Shown here: positions 9,499 through 18,240 of the stretch, piece by piece | Layout: the number at the start of each line of letters is the position of its first letter | How positions within the stretch are numbered: position 1 is the first letter of the stretch | From: Saprospiraceae bacterium | GTDB lineage: Bacteria > Bacteroidota > Bacteroidia > Chitinophagales > Saprospiraceae | DNA: 57,275 nt | Direction of reading: 5' to 3' | Assembly: GCA_021604865.1 (NCBI GenBank) | Contig: BQJU01000045.1 | Coordinates: 1-57,275 of the forward strand | Program-made: the position numbers and the translations under genes | The notes under the pieces: generated by a model | Told to the model about the DNA's origin: nothing | What the model saw: the letters and a program-made list of their open reading frames with translations, nothing else | Databases searched by the model: none

Positions 9499-10815
9499 AT
9501 GAAAAAATTAGCCTTACACTGGCAAATCCTGATTGGGATGTTTGCCGGAGTCTTATTTGGAATTCTTGCAGCACAGTTCAACTGGAACCAATTTGTTCTG
9601 GATTGGATCAAGCCGTTCGGAACCATATTTATCAATTCCCTTAAATTGATTGCGATTCCTTTAATCGTTGCCTCATTGATCAAAGGAATATCGGATTTGA
9701 AAGATATCTCCAAACTATCCCAAATGGGTGGAAGAACAATTGGCCTCTACATTATCACTACAATTGTGGCGGTAAGTCTTGGTTTAGTCATTGTCAATAT
9801 TATCCAACCTGGTAAGTTGATTTCCGAAGAAACCCGTACTGAATTAATGAATGCTTATGTGACCGATGCCAATGCGAAGATAGCCGATGCAAAAAGCAAA
9901 CAAGAACAGGGGCCGCTACAGGCACTCGTTGACATTGTACCGGAAAATATTGCTGCAGCAGCCACCGATAACCGCAACATGCTTCAGGTCATTTTCTTTG
10001 TCATTGTATTCGGTATAGGCATGATTTTGATTCCCGAGGAAAAATCCAAGCCTGTAAAAGACTTTTTTGATGGATTAAACGAGGTAATTCTCAAGCTGAT
10101 TGACCTGATAATGCTGGCCGCCCCCTACGGTGTATTTGCCTTGTTGGCAGCGCTTGTAGTGGAATCACCAAGTTTGGATCTTTTTATTGCCTTATTGGGT
10201 TATGCCGCTTCCGTGGTCCTGGGGTTAGGTATTCTCATCGGGGTATTTTATCCTGCTATGGTGCGCATTTTTACAGGGAAAAGTTATCCCTTCTTTTTTA
10301 AGGGCATTTCGCCTGCTCAATTATTGGCGTTTTCCACAAGTTCAAGTGCTGCTACCTTACCAGTGACCATGGAAAGAGTGGAAGAACATTTGGGTGTGGA
10401 AGAAGAAGTCGCCAGTTTTGTATTGCCAATTGGTGCTACGATTAATATGGATGGCACCAGTTTGTATCAGGCAGTTGCAGCCGTATTTATTGCCCAGGCA
10501 TTTGGTCTAGACTTGACACTTGGAGGACAACTGGGTATTATTGTCACGGCAACACTTGCTTCCATAGGTTCAGCGGCAGTTCCAGGAGCAGGCATGGTCA
10601 TGCTAGTCATTGTTTTAGGGCAGGCGGGCATTCCGGAAGCCGGATTAGCACTTATTTTTGCCATTGACCGCCCATTAGATATGTGCCGGACGGTTGCTAA
10701 TGTTACGGGTGACGCCACGGTCTCTATGCTGGTTGCCAAAAGTGTTGGCAAACTCGGCGAGCCAAAAGCAAAAGATTGGGATGACCATTACCCAACAATT
10801 GAAACAAAGGCATAA
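9499..10815 (+). CDS. Dicarboxylate/amino acid:cation symporter (DAACS family)
   Basis: The 438-residue inner-membrane transporter resembles GltP, GltT and DctA, which import glutamate, aspartate or C4-dicarboxylates with H+ or Na+. Visible hallmarks are the serine-rich hairpin STSSSAATLPVTM, the unwound TM7 motif INMDGTSLYQ, and DRPLDMCRTVANVTGD in TM8, where an arginine or aspartate sets substrate choice. A family-typical insertion with alternating Ala/Asp/Lys lies between TM3 and TM4. The frame is open from 9388, but the ATG at 9499 (MKKLALHWQILIGM) starts directly at TM1 and is preferred. A 21-bp inverted repeat follows the gene. Confidence 0.94.
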   Translation: MKKLALHWQILIGMFAGVLFGILAAQFNWNQFVLDWIKPFGTIFINSLKLIAIPLIVASLIKGISDLKDISKLSQMGGRTIGLYIITTIVAVSLGLVIVNIIQPGKLISEETRTELMNAYVTDANAKIADAKSKQEQGPLQALVDIVPENIAAAATDNRNMLQVIFFVIVFGIGMILIPEEKSKPVKDFFDGLNEVILKLIDLIMLAAPYGVFALLAALVVESPSLDLFIALLGYAASVVLGLGILIGVFYPAMVRIFTGKSYPFFFKGISPAQLLAFSTSSSAATLPVTMERVEEHLGVEEEVASFVLPIGATINMDGTSLYQAVAAVFIAQAFGLDLTLGGQLGIIVTATLASIGSAAVPGAGMVMLVIVLGQAGIPEAGLALIFAIDRPLDMCRTVANVTGDATVSMLVAKSVGKLGEPKAKDWDDHYPTIETKA

Positions 10816-10833
10816 TATTTGCGTAATAGCAAG

Positions 10834-10881
10834 CTTATAGTTTGTTTGCAGGCCAAAGCCGGCCTGCAAACAAACTATAAG
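10834..10881. repeat. 21-bp perfect inverted repeat with 6-nt loop
   Basis: Bases 10834-10854 and 10861-10881 are exact reverse complements (arm begins CTTATAGTTTG, ends GCAGGCC), with loop AAAGCC. It starts 18 nt after the symporter stop and ends 31 nt before the next ATG. It could terminate transcription, but no T-tract follows on either strand, so it may instead be an mRNA-stabilising or attenuating hairpin. Confidence 0.85.
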
Positions 10882-10912
10882 GTGAACACTAAATGAAAAA
10901 ATCGATTTTGGT

Positions 10913-11446
10913 ATGAGTGAAACAAATAGCCTTGGGGTGGGATCAAGAGTTAAACACCCTGCCTACGGCGATGGAGCAGTAATCAGAAGACACAAAGCTG
11001 CCTACGAAGTTTGTTTTATGCTTTATGGCATCAAATTGGTTGGATTGGACTATGATAAATGGGAAATTATTGAGGCGATTCCAGCAGAAAATGAAGTGAC
11101 CTTTTCCGATGCTGAAAAAGCATTGATCAAGATTTTGAAGTCCTACAATGCCCTTGAGGAAGTAGTTCCCCTGGGTGATCGTTGGGATGGAGGACTCCTA
11201 ATAATCAAGCCTGGAGAAGAAAATCTTAAGCCAAAAGAAATTCCAATTGAGACTTTTTTCCATAAAATCGTTATGGTAAGAGATCGGCTTCGGGTAATGG
11301 AGCAAAGAGTCAATAGCAGTCAGCTTTCGGATGAAGAAAAAATAAATCTGCAACAATACATTACCCGTATTTATGGTAGCCTGACCACTTTTAATGTCCT
11401 TTTTAAAAATAAGGACGACTATTTCAAGGGAGATAAGATCAACTAA
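10913..11446 (+). CDS. Conserved hypothetical protein with N-terminal SH3-like segment
   Basis: I do not recognise a named family for this 177-residue soluble protein. Residues 8-50 (VGSRVKHPAYGDGAVIRRH, then VCFMLYGIKLVGLDYDKWEII) read like a small SH3-like or Tudor-like barrel, as in the RVxHxxxGxGxV modules appended to UvrD/PcrA and CarD proteins. The C-terminal half is predicted helical and charged (about 60-177). There is no signal peptide or membrane segment. The gene ends 39 nt before the TlpA-like lipoprotein gene on the same strand, so it may lead that operon. A nucleic-acid- or polymerase-associated role is possible but unproven. Confidence 0.75.
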   Translation: MSETNSLGVGSRVKHPAYGDGAVIRRHKAAYEVCFMLYGIKLVGLDYDKWEIIEAIPAENEVTFSDAEKALIKILKSYNALEEVVPLGDRWDGGLLIIKPGEENLKPKEIPIETFFHKIVMVRDRLRVMEQRVNSSQLSDEEKINLQQYITRIYGSLTTFNVLFKNKDDYFKGDKIN

Positions 11447-11485
11447 TCCACTAAAAATTGGTTGATTTCAGAAAAGAATTTAGCT

Positions 11486-12808
11486 ATGCTTTCAAAAGTT
11501 TGCACGCTATGCTTGGTGTTGATCGGAATGGGTCTTACAGGCTGCTTTGTTATTGAAAACACCTTTACTGGCTTGGCACCGGGTCCGTGGCGTGGTGTAT
11601 TATTACTAGATGGTAAATTGCCCCCTGGTGCAAAGTTGCAAGATCCTTTCAATCTCAAAATTGAAGAGGTTTCATCAGGAGAATTGCCCTTTAATTTTGA
11701 AGTTATTTATCGGGATGATGAATCTTTTTATATTGAAATTATCAATGGAGAAGAACGCATAAAAGTGGAAGACATCACAATGGGGTTAGACAAACGGATG
11801 GCCAAAGATACCATCACTATCGATTTTCCAGTCTTTGAATCCTACATTCAAGGCGTTTATTCCGTTGATGTGATACAAGGAGAATGGGTGGTGACCAATC
11901 GGGGGGAAGATTACCGGATACCTTTTATTGCCAAATACGGGGTAGATTATCGCTTTACTCCACTGCAAAAAGAACCTTTAATGGATGTCAGCGGTCGCTG
12001 GGAGGTAACCTTTGAAGCCAATTCCGAAGAGGAGGCTTACAAAGCCATTGGAGAATTTAATCAGGAGGGAAATGAATTGCGAGGAACTTTTATGACAGAA
12101 ACGGGAGATTACCGGTTCTTAGAGGGAACGATTCAGGAAAACAAGCTTTATTTATCAGCCTTCGATGCTTCCCATGCCTTTTTGTTTGAAGCAAAAATCA
12201 ATGAAGACAGTACAATGATTGGTTCTTTTCGGTCAGGGAATCACTATAAAGCGATCTGGACTGCAAAAAGGAATCCGAATTTTGAATTGAGAGACCCTGA
12301 TCAATTAACTTATCTGAAAGAAGGGTTTGAAACGATAGATTTCACTTTTGAAAATCCGGAAGGAGGCGTTGTATCTTTAAGTGATCCAGCCTATCAGGAC
12401 AAAGTGAAATTAGTGCAACTTTTGGGCACCTGGTGTCCGAATTGCCGTGATGAAACACAATTCCTGGTGAATTATCTCAAAGAAAATAAACCATCCGATC
12501 TGGCCGTTATCGCATTAGCCTATGAACGACACAAGGATGCGGAAAAAAGTAAAAATGCAATCAGAAAATACCGACAACGGATGGGGGTCGATTACCCGGT
12601 CTTATATGCAGGAAATTACAACAAAGAAGTAGCTGCTAAAACTTTGCCAATGTTGAATAAGATCATTTCTTATCCAACCTTGATTTTTATTGATAAAAAG
12701 AATAAGGTACGCAGGATTCATACCGGATTTAACGGACCTGCAACCAGTGGATATAAAGACTTTGTTAAAACATTTGAAGAAACAGTAAAAACCTTAATTG
12801 CCGAATAA
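11486..12808 (+). CDS. TlpA-like thioredoxin-fold lipoprotein
   Basis: The 440-residue protein has a lipoprotein signal (MLSKVCTLCLVLIGMGLTGC, lipobox LTGC, cysteine 20). It then has about 250 residues of beta-rich region without a clear family, and a C-terminal TlpA/ResA-like thioredoxin domain. The active site is GTWCPNCRDE, with a redox CxxC, and the cis-proline region is ISYPTLIFID. It should sit in the periplasm, anchored to a membrane, and reduce or oxidise disulfides. The frame is open from a TTG at 11462; the ATG at 11486 is preferred because it places the signal peptide at the N-terminus. It ends 8 nt before the TIR/TPR/SDR fusion gene, suggesting co-transcription. Confidence 0.88.
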   Translation: MLSKVCTLCLVLIGMGLTGCFVIENTFTGLAPGPWRGVLLLDGKLPPGAKLQDPFNLKIEEVSSGELPFNFEVIYRDDESFYIEIINGEERIKVEDITMGLDKRMAKDTITIDFPVFESYIQGVYSVDVIQGEWVVTNRGEDYRIPFIAKYGVDYRFTPLQKEPLMDVSGRWEVTFEANSEEEAYKAIGEFNQEGNELRGTFMTETGDYRFLEGTIQENKLYLSAFDASHAFLFEAKINEDSTMIGSFRSGNHYKAIWTAKRNPNFELRDPDQLTYLKEGFETIDFTFENPEGGVVSLSDPAYQDKVKLVQLLGTWCPNCRDETQFLVNYLKENKPSDLAVIALAYERHKDAEKSKNAIRKYRQRMGVDYPVLYAGNYNKEVAAKTLPMLNKIISYPTLIFIDKKNKVRRIHTGFNGPATSGYKDFVKTFEETVKTLIAE

Positions 12809-12816
12809 ACCTATTA

Positions 12817-15507
12817 ATGATTATGAACAAGATAGCCCTGGCCTTTTGTGAAGAAAATAAAGAAAGGGCGGAAGCAACCCGGAAAAACCTTGAACCTTCT
12901 GGTCTTTCTTTTGAAATGGTACAGCTCAGCAAATCCCGGCCAGATATCCAGCTGACAGAAGTATTACAATCAATTACCGGTCCGATAATACTGTTGGTAA
13001 GCGACAACTTCCTCAAATCAACCCAGTGTCTAGCGGGTGGATTACGTTTCCTTCAGGACAAAAAGGAACAACTTTTGCCTATCGTTCTGGATGGATATCA
13101 GGAAAATGATGCCGGCCAAATGGAGACGGTCTCCACCCAGTTTGACCGGGTGAGTGATATTATTCAATACATCAACTTCTGGCAGGATCGCTACCTGAGT
13201 ATGCGCCGTCAAAAAAGACAACTTCCCAATATTGATGAAGATACGTTCAACATTCATTTGAAAAACATGCGGGATATTTCCACGGAAGTGGGCGAATACC
13301 TCCGGATTTTGCGCTCTATTGACCATTACACTATCGAGCAATTTGAAGCGAATGATTATCAGCTTTTCTTCATCTTTTTGGAGCAGGAAGCGCTATGGGA
13401 AACATTCAAAAACAGTCGCCCCAAAGGAACGGCTGAAACAATGGTAGCTGTTACTGATTCTACAGAAGAGGAATTGCAGGTGGATGAGGAAAACGCGCCT
13501 ATAGATGTGATGGATATTCCTGGAATCAAGGAATTGGAGCATGCAGCAAGTGAACCGATAGAAGATACCGTTTCGATGGAGCCCCCTGCTGAACAAGAAA
13601 ACCTCCCCTTAGAAGAGGTAGAAATGCATCAGGGCGAAGCTTCTCCTGAAAATACACAGGAAGATGCCCCTGCATTTATTTTGGCAGAAGAAGGATTTAG
13701 TAATAGTGATTCTGAAAATAGTGAAGAAAATACAACGGCAGAAATCCAGGAACTTACTGAAGAAGAGGTAGCCATTTCTGAAGAAGAGGATCCAATACCA
13801 ATTGAAGAAACATTAGCTACGCAGGAACACGAGGAGGAAGAAGAAGAAGAAGAAGAAGAAGTCGCCCAGCCAGATCTCGAAGAAGTACACCAAGAGGAGA
13901 CTCCTACCCTACTCACAACCGAAGCATTGGAACAGCTGGTAGATGAAAGCTGGGAACGAGCGGAAGCAGGAGATGTGGATGGTGGGTTAAACATACTGAC
14001 CACGGCCTTAGAGCAACCCAAACATTCAGCCATTTTGCATTATCACATTGCAGTACTCAATTTGCAATATAAAAATGACCTGCAAACGGCCCAAAAACAT
14101 TTAAAAACCCTGTTGGAACACGACGAAAACAATATAGGTGGCCACTTTTTGTCAGCTGAACTGGAAGAAATGGCAGAAAATTTTGTATTGGCCCGTTATC
14201 ATTATGAACGAGTAGACCAACTTTCTCCTAATTATTCCGAAACCAATCTAAGGCTTGGAACTATTCTGGCACACCACTATCCGGATGAAGCCAATGTGGC
14301 AGAACAATATCTTACCAAAGCACTTAATCAAAACCCCGATAATGGGGAGGTCGTTTATGAAATGGGGCTGCTATATGCGGATGTACTTCAACAACCCTTG
14401 ATGGCAATCAAGTATTTAAAGAAGACCCTGAAAAAGGACCCGAATCACGCCTTTGCAAATTACGATTTAGCCCTACTTTACCATCGCCAGGGCAAACTAA
14501 AAAAAGCATTCAAATATTATCAATTGGCAACGGTTGTTAATCCGGAGCTAAAAACCCCTGAAAACGATATGGCTTTTACTTTTGATCCCAAAAAAAATAC
14601 GGAATTTTCAGCTATTGAGCATGATGCCATCACCTCACTGAAAAAAAATATTGATCAGCTGGAATCCTTGTTAATGGCAAGGGAACAGGAGGCTAGTAAA
14701 TTGGCTGCTCAACGGGATGGCTTTGGTAAAACGGTACTCATTTCAGGAGCTACCTCTGGAATTGGCAAGGCAACGGCAGAAATTTTTGCAAAGAATGGCT
14801 TTCGGGTGTTAATCACTGGCCGCAGAGAAGAGCGCCTGGAAGAAATCAAGGAATATCTGACCGGTGAATACAACACGGAAGTGCAAACCCTGACCTTCGA
14901 TATTCGAGATCAGGATGCCGTAAAGGCCAACATTGAAGCATTGGCACAAGAGTGGCAGGAAATTGACATCCTTATCAACAATGCCGGCAAAGCAAAAGGA
15001 TATGCGCCCATCCATGAAGGCGAACTGGAGCACTGGGAGGAAATGATTGATACCAATATAAAAGGGTTGCTTTATTTGACTCGTGCCGTGTCACCTGGTA
15101 TGGTGGCCAGACAAAAGGGCCACATTATCAATGTTAGTTCCTCAGCAGGTAAGGAAGTTTATCCAAATGGCAACGTCTACTGTGCTACCAAATTTGCAGT
15201 AGAGGCGTTGACCAAAGCTACACGACTGGATTTGTACCAACATAAAATCCGGGTTAGCCAAGTGAGTCCCGGACACGTCGAAGAAACCGAATTTGCATTT
15301 GTCCGTTTTGATGGCGATGCAGAAAAAGCTCAAATCTATAATGATTTTAAACCCTTAACGTCTTCTGACGTGGCAGATTCCATCTATTATATAGCTACAC
15401 GTCCGGAGCATGTAAATGTTCAGGATATTTCAATGATGAGCACCCAACAGGCCAGTAACATATTTATTGATCGTTCTGGTCGGGGAGGTTATGAGGAGGA
15501 GGAATGA
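12817..15507 (+). CDS. TIR-like / TPR / short-chain dehydrogenase fusion protein
   Basis: The 896-residue cytoplasmic protein has four parts. Residues 3-125 have TIR-like strand/helix order: KIALAFCEENKERA, then PIILLVSDNFLKSTQC, then LLPIVLDG. The usual S-x-W-C-x-x-E active-site region reads STQCLAGG, so the catalytic glutamate appears absent. Residues about 200-360 are an acidic disordered linker with a poly-Glu run. Residues about 370-560 are TPR-like helices with many Tyr/Ala pairs. Residues 637-885 are a complete classical SDR: cofactor motif SGATSGIG (643-650), NNAG, catalytic serines 774-776, and YCATK (Y788, K792), closest in style to YdfG-like dehydrogenases. The start may be the ATG at 12817 or 12823. 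The TIR call is moderate; the SDR and TPR calls are firm. The function of the fusion is unknown. Confidence 0.88.
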   Translation: MIMNKIALAFCEENKERAEATRKNLEPSGLSFEMVQLSKSRPDIQLTEVLQSITGPIILLVSDNFLKSTQCLAGGLRFLQDKKEQLLPIVLDGYQENDAGQMETVSTQFDRVSDIIQYINFWQDRYLSMRRQKRQLPNIDEDTFNIHLKNMRDISTEVGEYLRILRSIDHYTIEQFEANDYQLFFIFLEQEALWETFKNSRPKGTAETMVAVTDSTEEELQVDEENAPIDVMDIPGIKELEHAASEPIEDTVSMEPPAEQENLPLEEVEMHQGEASPENTQEDAPAFILAEEGFSNSDSENSEENTTAEIQELTEEEVAISEEEDPIPIEETLATQEHEEEEEEEEEEVAQPDLEEVHQEETPTLLTTEALEQLVDESWERAEAGDVDGGLNILTTALEQPKHSAILHYHIAVLNLQYKNDLQTAQKHLKTLLEHDENNIGGHFLSAELEEMAENFVLARYHYERVDQLSPNYSETNLRLGTILAHHYPDEANVAEQYLTKALNQNPDNGEVVYEMGLLYADVLQQPLMAIKYLKKTLKKDPNHAFANYDLALLYHRQGKLKKAFKYYQLATVVNPELKTPENDMAFTFDPKKNTEFSAIEHDAITSLKKNIDQLESLLMAREQEASKLAAQRDGFGKTVLISGATSGIGKATAEIFAKNGFRVLITGRREERLEEIKEYLTGEYNTEVQTLTFDIRDQDAVKANIEALAQEWQEIDILINNAGKAKGYAPIHEGELEHWEEMIDTNIKGLLYLTRAVSPGMVARQKGHIINVSSSAGKEVYPNGNVYCATKFAVEALTKATRLDLYQHKIRVSQVSPGHVEETEFAFVRFDGDAEKAQIYNDFKPLTSSDVADSIYYIATRPEHVNVQDISMMSTQQASNIFIDRSGRGGYEEEE
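13830..13860 (+). repeat. In-frame GAA/GAG trinucleotide tract
   Basis: A run of GAG and GAA codons encodes a poly-glutamate stretch in the acidic linker of the fusion protein (around residues 338-348). Slippage by multiples of three would change linker length without breaking the frame. Confidence 0.8.
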
Positions 15508-15647
15508 GTGGTTTAGAACGGAGTTGCTCTTTCCTGTTCTTGCATTTTTTTCAGGGCTTCTGGGGGAAATGGTTTAGGAAGGTTTAGGGACAGACGTGGT
15601 GGTTTAGATTGGAGTAACGCTCTCCAGTTCTGCCAGAAAAAACAGGG
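15508..15647. repeat. Imperfect tandem repeat in intergenic region
   Basis: Two diverged copies (15508-about 15557 and 15599-15647) share GTGGTTTAGA, then GGAGT, GCTCT, GTTCTNGC and a final CAGGG. Two more short GGTTTAGG copies lie between them. They occupy the convergent gap after the fusion gene. No ORF or terminator with a T-tract is evident. Confidence 0.55.
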
Positions 15648-15715
15648 GAGTGTGAAGAATAGTAACTTTTTTGATGATGAATTAATTAGGTAACCTTTTT
15701 TTGGACGAGTCAGGA

Positions 15716-16873
15716 TTAATCTGGATGGGCGATAGCGAATGTAGATCCATTGGTGATTAACCGCTTGGAAACTCCATTGGAATCAAAAAGCTGGATATTT
15801 GTACTAAAAGTCAGTTTTTTTGTTTTCTCATCATTCTCATTGTCATCATAATCTTCAATTTGATCGAGCGTAAAAAAATTATCGGTGAGCTGGTTCCCTA
15901 GATCGGAACGAAAGATTGTACCTGCCTCATCACCATATTCTATGACCACCGTTCCATATTGGAAGGCATCGGATATTTCTACTGAATCTATAAAAGCATC
16001 ATAGGTAAAATCTGTGGCGCAAAAATACTGTTCATTGTCTCCTGCCGGGGACGTAAATATCTTTGCGGAAGGGCAACTGGTGACCTGGCAACCAATAGCA
16101 TCGTCCAGGGTCAGACAAACCTCAGCAAAGGCACTACCCTGTGGATTAATCATCAAAATGGTTGGAGTAACCGGCCCAGTACTCCATTGATAAGTAAATG
16201 GAGGGTTTCCCGAACCAGCAGCCATGATTTGATTATGCAATTGGTTCTGAACAAAAGTAATCCCAAAATCAAACCCAACACTACACCCTCCACCAGTACC
16301 GCTAAATTCAATCATTTTTTCAATAGAGCTGGTGCAACCGGCATCTGTTTTTGTGGTCAGCTTCACTAAAATAGATAGCATGGAATCTGTTATCTCTACC
16401 AGTGGATTGGCCAGGAAATTATCGGGCAACTCATTATCAAAAGTCCAGGTGTAAGATTGTACAATATCATCTTGATAGATTGTAGGTGTTGCGTTTAGCT
16501 GGAGCATTTGGTGGTATTCAAAATCGGATACACTCCCGGTAAATGGATAGGTTCCTAACGGTAGCGCGTCATTGATATCAAAACTACTTGTGGTAGAAGC
16601 AACCAATTCCCGGATGATCATTTTGAGGTAAGGACCACAATCTATACAATTTTCCGGTCGCAGGGTTCCAATCATACTCAATACCCCTTGGGTATCCCGC
16701 TCATAGGTGGTATACAAGTAATAATCATTTTCGCCGGCAGTCAAATTCAGGTCATCACCCTCTAAAGTAGCCGCGACGATAAAAACGGGATCACCGTTAT
16801 TTACCGGTGGAATATCCACTTTTTTACATGCTACAAAACACAACAGAATAAGAGTCATCAATCGCTTCATCAC
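15716..16873 (-). CDS. Lipoprotein with SprB-like module
   Basis: The 385-residue protein begins with a lipoprotein signal (LILLCFVAC, cysteine near residue 16-17; start at either of two adjacent ATGs). The body is beta-rich. Around the middle it has a GNPPFTYQWSTG module followed by cysteine pairs, the pattern of SprB-type repeats. The T9SS protein at 18908-20593 carries related modules. It is the last of three tightly packed genes after the sigma factor (8 nt from the barrel protein), so it is probably an envelope partner in the same signalling or surface unit. No enzyme motif is visible. Confidence 0.78.
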   Translation of the reverse strand: MMKRLMTLILLCFVACKKVDIPPVNNGDPVFIVAATLEGDDLNLTAGENDYYLYTTYERDTQGVLSMIGTLRPENCIDCGPYLKMIIRELVASTTSSFDINDALPLGTYPFTGSVSDFEYHQMLQLNATPTIYQDDIVQSYTWTFDNELPDNFLANPLVEITDSMLSILVKLTTKTDAGCTSSIEKMIEFSGTGGGCSVGFDFGITFVQNQLHNQIMAAGSGNPPFTYQWSTGPVTPTILMINPQGSAFAEVCLTLDDAIGCQVTSCPSAKIFTSPAGDNEQYFCATDFTYDAFIDSVEISDAFQYGTVVIEYGDEAGTIFRSDLGNQLTDNFFTLDQIEDYDDNENDEKTKKLTFSTNIQLFDSNGVSKRLITNGSTFAIAHPD

Positions 16874-16881
16874 ATTACTTT

Positions 16882-18237
16882 TTAAAAAAGGTCAAATCTC
16901 ACCCCCACATCGATCAATAGTTTTCCATCCTCATTCAGAATACTTGTTGATTGACTGGTTTGCTCCCACCATTCCACAGGAGTATAGTGCAAATAAACTC
17001 CTGCTTTCCAATGGGTTGTAATTGCATAATGGTACCCAAGACTTAGATCAAATTTGATTTGTTTAAATCCGGTTTTTTCTATCCATCCGGTTTGAATCGT
17101 TCTTCTGGCTGGCAGATCTTCAAGAGGAACTTCCAATTGTCCTTTGACGCCTAACAGATATGCCAATTGTACGCCTCCCTGTAATTCGTGCCGTCCAAGT
17201 CGATAACTTACTAAAACTGGTAATTCTACAAAATGTACCGCTCTCGGGGTCAAAGTATACTGCTTTTCTATTCTCCCAAAACTATATGCAACCTCCGTTA
17301 GTGAATCGGTAAAGGAATATTGTCCATTTCGAATCCGGTAATTGAAACCACTGCGCAATCCCCATCTGCTCCGGCCACTCAAGCGGATATCCAACCCCAC
17401 ATTTGACCCCAATAGTTTACTATTTCCTGCTTGAAAACCGGGGTAAAACGCCTCCATTACATGAAGCCCCAAAGAAAGCTGCTTGGGCGTTTTAATTTGA
17501 TCTGGCTGGCTTAAAATAAACCCGGATGTAGAACGCTCCAACTGCTGTAATGCTAAAATGGGTAAAAAATCCAGGCGTTCCATGACAACGGGAAGTGCAT
17601 CGATTGAAATACCGCTCTCTTTTGTTGCAGTATCGAATACACTTGGATTTTCCAAGGTGATGATAGGTTCTTTTTCCCCTTTGGTATCCCCAGATTTCTG
17701 ATCAAGTTGAGGAGCCATGCCATTTGCGACGACCTTGTTTTGAGTCGTATTCTTTACTTCCTCCTCTGCCGATTTTGGTTCTTGATTTTTTTGATAATCC
17801 TGGCCCTGTACATCTGGCTTGGTCTGGCTTGTCCCTTTGAGTTCAACTTGTGATTCATGTATATTTCTCGCAGCTGTTACCGTCTTTTTTATAGCTATCT
17901 CTGGATTTTCATTTCCAAGTAAATCCTCTGATTCTTGTATCGCTGTATTATTCTCCTGAAGCTGAGATTCTGTTTTTTGTTCTACAGCCAGGGCTCCGAT
18001 TTTTTCTGTACGGAGTGTCTTGTTTTGTGTTGCATCATATTTGGTGGCAATTGCCCACCAAATCCCCCCCAGGAGGAGGAAGAATAGGCTTAAAATGCCA
18101 GCCCAGAACCAGGTCGGGCGTTTTTTATCCCGCTTATTCAACAGCTTTTCCGCTTCCCGCCAATGAGCATCATTCATTGTTATTTGACGGTTTTCCAACT
18201 TGTCTTTAAAAAAACGATCCAATGGATTCATAAGCAT
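16882..18237 (-). CDS. Membrane-anchored protein with C-terminal beta-barrel-like domain, possible anti-sigma partner
   Basis: The 451-residue protein has a short charged N-terminus (residues 1-42, containing NPLDRFFKDKLENRQ and HWREAEKLLNKRDKKRP). One transmembrane helix follows (about 43-65, WFWAGILSLFFLLLGGIWWAIA), then a long low-complexity Gln/Glu/Lys-rich linker to about 240. The last 200 residues have alternating hydrophobic/aromatic strands ending in DVGVRFDLF, as in PorT-like outer-membrane beta-barrels. It starts 3 nt after the sigma factor stop, where anti-sigma factors usually lie. The N-terminus may bind sigma in the cytoplasm. An inner-membrane helix plus a barrel is an unusual topology. 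Confidence 0.75.
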   Translation of the reverse strand: MLMNPLDRFFKDKLENRQITMNDAHWREAEKLLNKRDKKRPTWFWAGILSLFFLLLGGIWWAIATKYDATQNKTLRTEKIGALAVEQKTESQLQENNTAIQESEDLLGNENPEIAIKKTVTAARNIHESQVELKGTSQTKPDVQGQDYQKNQEPKSAEEEVKNTTQNKVVANGMAPQLDQKSGDTKGEKEPIITLENPSVFDTATKESGISIDALPVVMERLDFLPILALQQLERSTSGFILSQPDQIKTPKQLSLGLHVMEAFYPGFQAGNSKLLGSNVGLDIRLSGRSRWGLRSGFNYRIRNGQYSFTDSLTEVAYSFGRIEKQYTLTPRAVHFVELPVLVSYRLGRHELQGGVQLAYLLGVKGQLEVPLEDLPARRTIQTGWIEKTGFKQIKFDLSLGYHYAITTHWKAGVYLHYTPVEWWEQTSQSTSILNEDGKLLIDVGVRFDLF

Positions 18238-18240
18238 GGT

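Noticed and set aside
13629-14033. Minus-strand serine-rich frame
   Set aside because: It is antisense to the GAA/GAG-rich acidic linker of the fusion gene; the poly-Ser is a complement artefact.
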